Positions 6,096 through 9,072 of a stretch of 9,072 nt of DNA are shown piece after piece. The stretch is taken from contig DASPXK010000359.1 of NCBI GenBank assembly GCA_035637315.1, positions 1-9,072 on the forward strand, in the 5' to 3' direction. This stretch comes from DASPXK01 sp035637315. Its GTDB lineage: Bacteria; Chloroflexota; UBA6077; JACCZL01. Below the pieces are notes generated by a model. The model searched no databases. It was given only the letters and a program-made list of their open reading frames with translations, and had not been told where the DNA came from. The position numbers were made by a program, and so were the translations under genes. Positions within the stretch are counted from its first letter, which is position 1, and each line of letters opens with the position of its first letter.

Positions 6096-8080
6096 AGCGC
6101 CCCCGCGGAGCCAGAAGCCAGGAGCCAGGAGCCAGGAGAAACGACATCTCCTGGCTCCTGGCTCCTGGCTTCTGGCTCCTTCCCGTGCGCGGCGCGATAC
6201 TCTGGCAAGCTGGCGATCGGTGGCCGCTCGACGTCGCCGAGCTCTTTGACCTCCACATGGAAGTTGTCCCGCTCGTGCTGGATGAGCTTCATGCTGGTGT
6301 TGACCTCGGACAGCAGGTGCAGACGGTGACGCTGCTCCAGTCGCTTCATGGCGACCTGGAGGATGGTGAACGCCATCGGACTGAGCGACGTCAACGACTG
6401 GTTGCGATGCACTCGCCGCTTGAGGTCGACCTGCCCAACCGCCTGCAGGCCGAACTGCTCGAGCATGTCGATCAGCAGGCCCGTCTCCACCCCGTAGCCG
6501 GTGAAAAACGGCAGCTGCTCCAGCACCTCGCGGCGACCGGCCTGTTCGCCGGATAGCGGTTGGAGTAGCCCCGAGAGCTCCGGGAAGAACAGGTTGAAGA
6601 TCGGGCGGGCCGTCAGTTCGGTCACTCTGCCGCCGCCAGTCGCGTGAAGCCCGCCCGGCCCGCGGATCGGGCGTTTGTAGAACCCTTTGACGAACTTGAT
6701 GCGCTGGTCTTTAAGCAACGGACCGATCAGTCCGTAGACGAACCGGGGATGGATGTTCTTGATGTCCGTGTCGATCCAGGCGATGAGATCCCCCTTGAGG
6801 ATGTGGAGGCTTTTCCAGAGCGCCTCGCCTTTCCCGCGGTAGCTCCCGTAGCGCGGCAGGATCTCGCGATGCGCGCAGACCCGCACTCCGTACTCGGCCG
6901 CGATCTGGCGCGTCCGATCGGCTGAGTCGCTGTCGATCAGGATGATCTCGTCCAGCAGGGGGTATCGGTCGCACAGCTCGGCCTTGACACTCTTGATGAT
7001 GGCGCCGATCGTCTCCTCCTCGTTCAGAGTTGGGAGGCCGAGACTGATGGTCAGCCCTTGCTGGCGCTTCAGACGGACCAGCTCGTCGATCCGCTCGAAC
7101 TCATGGCTGTCGAAGGTATTCTCTGCAAACCACTTGTCGACGACGGCCGAGATCTCCAATGGGCGCTGCTCGCGACGTGGCGTCGGTGGCAGGAACAGGC
7201 GCTCCCATTCGTCGTGAGTAGCGGTGCCCGGCAGCTTAGTCTTGACGATCACGGTGCCACGCTCGACCTGCCTAGCGACCGCCTCGGCGATTGGTCCGAA
7301 CAGCAGGTTCGGGTCGGGCGGGCCGGCCGCCGCGCCCATCATCACCACATGGTGAGCCTCCGCCTGGCGGCAAATCGCCTCCACCACGGAGTCCGCGTTG
7401 ACCACGAGCTGGTGGACCAGATCGGAATTCGTGGTGGTCGCCACCACCGCCGCGAACTCCTCGATGTCGCGTGCGCGCTCGGCCTCAACGACGTCCGGGG
7501 TCTCGATGCGGAGCGCGGTCACCGTCCCGCCGACCCGCTCAGCCAGCCCCATGGCGAGCCTGAATGCGAGGGCGGCGTGAGGGCCACCGCGGATCGGCAC
7601 CAGAATGCGTTTGACCGCGCTCACCTTGAGCCCCTTGGCGACAGCGATGTCGCATGGCGCGTTGCGGACCGCCTCGTCGACCGTGGTTCCTAGGACGGCG
7701 TGCTCCGCTGTGCGGCCGCTCCAGCCAAGCAAGATCAGGTCGACGCCTTCCTCCTGAGCCGATTCGACGATGCCTTGCCAGACCTGGCGATGGACCCGCA
7801 CCAGGGTACGCATCTCGATCCGCGGGGAGCGGTTCAGGCGCCGCAGACGGCCGAGCTGCTGGCGGTGCATCCGAGCCGGAATGGTGCCCTCGCTGAAGGC
7901 CAGCTCCTCCGGGATCTCCACAACGCCCAGTGATATGACCTTTCCGCGCGCCTCACCCTCGTGAACCGGCATCAACGCTGAGGCGACCTGGATCAGCTCG
8001 CCCGCGGCCCGCAGGTCCGCGACGGGGACCAGGATCGTGTATTCGTGGGACCCAGAGCCCAGGGGTGGGGGAATACTCAT
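6092..8080 (-). CDS. gpgS: Tandem UspA domains fused to glucosyl-3-phosphoglycerate synthase (GT81)
   Basis: 662 residues, cytosolic. The first UspA-like domain is about 12-150: YTILVPVADL at its start and DLILLGWSGRTAEHAVLGTT (114-133), close to the Usp ATP-binding pattern G-2x-G-9x-G(S/T) but with 8 spacing residues. The second is about 156-281: RILVPIRGGPHAALAFRLA, and a degenerate MMGAAAG...FGPIAEAV loop. A linker follows (282-335). The GT-A synthase (340-635) shows LGLPTLNEEETIGAIIKS (347-364), DSDSADRT (383-390), RGKGEALWKS (415-424), metal-binding DTD (437-439), VTELTARP (486-493), QPLSGEQAGRR (507-517), FFTGYGVETGLLID (525-538) and RVHRNQSL (556-563). These match GpgS, which transfers glucose from an NDP-glucose to 3-phosphoglycerate. 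Residues about 636-662 are encoded by a palindromic repeat and look foreign. ATG 8080 overlaps the preceding stop (ATGA). The Usp fusion suggests control by ATP or stress; that is inference. Confidence 0.9.
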   Translation of the reverse strand: MSIPPPLGSGSHEYTILVPVADLRAAGELIQVASALMPVHEGEARGKVISLGVVEIPEELAFSEGTIPARMHRQQLGRLRRLNRSPRIEMRTLVRVHRQVWQGIVESAQEEGVDLILLGWSGRTAEHAVLGTTVDEAVRNAPCDIAVAKGLKVSAVKRILVPIRGGPHAALAFRLAMGLAERVGGTVTALRIETPDVVEAERARDIEEFAAVVATTTNSDLVHQLVVNADSVVEAICRQAEAHHVVMMGAAAGPPDPNLLFGPIAEAVARQVERGTVIVKTKLPGTATHDEWERLFLPPTPRREQRPLEISAVVDKWFAENTFDSHEFERIDELVRLKRQQGLTISLGLPTLNEEETIGAIIKSVKAELCDRYPLLDEIILIDSDSADRTRQIAAEYGVRVCAHREILPRYGSYRGKGEALWKSLHILKGDLIAWIDTDIKNIHPRFVYGLIGPLLKDQRIKFVKGFYKRPIRGPGGLHATGGGRVTELTARPIFNLFFPELSGLLQPLSGEQAGRREVLEQLPFFTGYGVETGLLIDMLEQFGLQAVGQVDLKRRVHRNQSLTSLSPMAFTILQVAMKRLEQRHRLHLLSEVNTSMKLIQHERDNFHVEVKELGDVERPPIASLPEYRAAHGKEPEARSQEPGDVVSPGSWLLASGSAGAL
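6107..6179. repeat. Perfect 33-bp inverted repeat with 7-nt loop, built of GCCAGGA heptamers
   Basis: The arms 6107-6139 and 6147-6179 are exact reverse complements; the loop is AACGACA (6140-6146). Each arm is a short tandem array: one GCCAGAA and then three GCCAGGA units, ending in GA. It lies wholly inside the last codons of the gpgS fusion gene and encodes a low-complexity tail (EPEARSQEPG...SPGSWLLASGS). As RNA it would form a very stable hairpin 11 nt before the start of the phosphatase gene. Similar SQEPG-type translations are familiar as readthrough of intergenic repeats. Confidence 0.9.
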
Positions 8081-9072
8081 CGCACGGCCTGGGCCCTGAC
8101 CCCCGACCCCGCGAAGCGCACTTGTTCCTGGCCCCCGCCGCCCGCGAGGAGGGGCTCGATCCGCTCCTCGAAGACATGCTCCCAGGTGAACGAGCTCAGC
8201 ACACGGCGGCGGAGCCGGGCGGTCTCATCGCGGTCGAGGAACGTGGCGATCCGCTCGGCGACGTGGGCCGGTCGCTCGTCGAGGCCGAAGAAGTGGGCCG
8301 CCTTGCCAGCGACCTCACGGAAAGGCGGGATATCCGAACAGAAGACGGGCAGCCTGGCCAACCCGGCCTCGAGCAATGGGATGCCGAAGCCCTCCTGAGC
8401 GCTTGGGAAGAGCAGCATGTCAGCCAGCTGATACAGGTCGTCCATCATCGCGTCGCTCGCCCGCCAGGGCCGCCCGTCAGTTCGTCGCCGTTCGTGCAGG
8501 AATACCACCTCAGCCTGCACGTCGAGCGCCTCTCGCTTCGCCCGCAGCTCGTCCACGTAGTCCACCGATCGAACATTGTGGGGACCAGGCGGCCCGGTCA
8601 CCAGCAGCAGTGGCCTGAGGCCACGGTCTCGCAGCCCGCGGGTGACCTCGATAGCGTACTCGATGTTTTTTCGTTTGGTGATCCGCGCCGGGAGCAGCAT
8701 GAACGGCCAGGCATCGCCGATACGCAACTGCCGTGCCAGGGCCAGCGTGGAACTTCGAAGCTTCAGCTTGGCGGCCGGATCCACGCCGGCCGGGACCACG
8801 GCGATGTCTGGGGCCGACCCCGACCTAACCCCCCGCCCCCCTTCCCTGAAGGGATCGGGGTGATTCTCCCCCTTCCCTTTAGGGCCTTTAGGGAGGGGGG
8901 TTGGGGGGGTAGGTCTCCGACCCCACAACCGGCGCAGGGCCCGTCGGCGGTCCTCGGAAACCACCACGTACGAGACGCCCGGCAGCGGACTCTTGAGCAG
9001 GCTCCAGGGCTCGCGTTCACGCATCAGTGGCACATAGAGCGGGTTGGCCCATGACAGATCGTGGGACCAGGA
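8077..9072 (-). CDS. GT-B glycosyltransferase (GT4-like), 5' end beyond the window
   Basis: 331 residues are visible; the frame runs off the right edge without a start. The visible N-terminal part SWSHDLSWANPLY...PGVSYVVVSEDRRRALRRLWG ends the acceptor-binding Rossmann half with its typical 'vS...r..l...lG'. The donor half begins APDIAVVPAGVDP and contains LLPARITKRKNIEYAIEV (the 'R...kN...ai' nucleotide-sugar loop), LLLVTGPPG, DLYQLADMLLFPSAQEGFGIPLLEAG with the E-x7-E motif of GT4 enzymes, and FTWEHVFEERIEPLL at the end. Between LWG and APDI sit about 33 extra residues (RPTPPTPLPKG...REGGRGVRSGS) encoded by a palindromic element; family members have only a few residues there. The stop overlaps the GpgS start (ATGA), so it is very likely a partner in the same pathway, for example a mannosyl- or glucosyltransferase extending glucosylglycerate or its phosphate. 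The substrate is not determined. A GTG at 9033 is only an internal codon. Confidence 0.87.
   Translation of the reverse strand, partial: SWSHDLSWANPLYVPLMREREPWSLLKSPLPGVSYVVVSEDRRRALRRLWGRRPTPPTPLPKGPKGKGENHPDPFREGGRGVRSGSAPDIAVVPAGVDPAAKLKLRSSTLALARQLRIGDAWPFMLLPARITKRKNIEYAIEVTRGLRDRGLRPLLLVTGPPGPHNVRSVDYVDELRAKREALDVQAEVVFLHERRRTDGRPWRASDAMMDDLYQLADMLLFPSAQEGFGIPLLEAGLARLPVFCSDIPPFREVAGKAAHFFGLDERPAHVAERIATFLDRDETARLRRRVLSSFTWEHVFEERIEPLLAGGGGQEQVRFAGSGVRAQAVR
8822..8915. repeat. Imperfect palindromic element inserted in frame in the GT-B gene
   Basis: The arms 8822-8847 and 8890-8915 match in inverted orientation at 22 of 26 positions (C-runs against G-runs, both ending in GACCTA/TAGGTC). 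Inside are two smaller palindromes, TCCCT-GA-AGGGA (8843-8854) and CCCT-TT-AGGG (8875-8884). The octamer CCGACCCC flanks the element directly at 8814-8821 and 8917-8924, like a target duplication. The encoded peptide (TPPTPLPKG..., ...REGGRGVR) is a kind of sequence I know from dispersed repeats in Chloroflexota and cyanobacterial genomes. It interrupts the glycosyltransferase between its two Rossmann domains. Confidence 0.75.

Noticed and set aside
8814..8924. CCGACCCC octamers as proof of transposition
   Set aside because: Kept only as a hint. The 103-bp period would shift the reading frame, and C-rich octamers recur easily in this composition.

Overview
The window is high-G+C bacterial DNA. 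Dense minus-strand operons, frequent GTG starts, a mycobacterial-type GpgS/GpgP pair and palindromic elements read in frame inside genes together suggest a Chloroflexota-like (possibly thermomicrobial) or similar Terrabacteria genome. That assignment is inference; no rRNA, tRNA or other taxonomic marker is present.

Layout. 1-129: no supported gene. 130-804 (-): conserved protein of unknown function with LNLNPS, FPYHS and SPANC signatures. 805-1092: 288 bases with no convincing gene. 1093-1716 (-): the most interesting gene, a FrnE-type DsbA-family thioredoxin-fold oxidoreductase. Its catalytic CxxC is encoded as TGA-Pro-Tyr-Cys, and a strong SECIS-like hairpin with a GGUC-containing tip follows the TGA. 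It is best read as a selenoprotein (UPYC). A conventional gene caller would stop at the TGA and start the gene late, at a TTG. 1838-2386 (+): divergent secreted CAP/SCP-like protein. 2537-3649 (+): exported glucose/sorbosone dehydrogenase-like beta-propeller. 3657-3905 (+): small hypothetical protein, probably cotranscribed with it. 3906-4120: convergent intergenic region with two hairpins.

4121-9072 (-) is one tight operon, read from right to left. It begins with a GT-B glycosyltransferase (5' end outside the window). An ATGA overlap leads to a 662-residue fusion of two UspA domains to a glucosyl-3-phosphoglycerate synthase (GpgS, GT81). A GTGA overlap leads to a histidine phosphatase (GpgP-like), and 7 nt later comes the ribosome-associated GTPase HflX. 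Synthase plus phosphatase would make glucosylglycerate, a compatible solute or glycolipid/polysaccharide primer; the GT-B enzyme may add a further sugar. The Usp domains could tie the synthase to stress or nucleotide state, and HflX fits a stress-response operon.

Three genes of this operon contain palindromic DNA translated in frame: about 100 bp inside the GT-B gene, a perfect 33-bp-arm hairpin of GCCAGGA heptamers at the 3' end of gpgS, and a 29-bp hairpin in hflX (with a second, 25-bp one near the hflX start). They look like intergenic-type palindromic repeats that have entered coding sequence, comparable in principle to Rickettsia palindromic elements.
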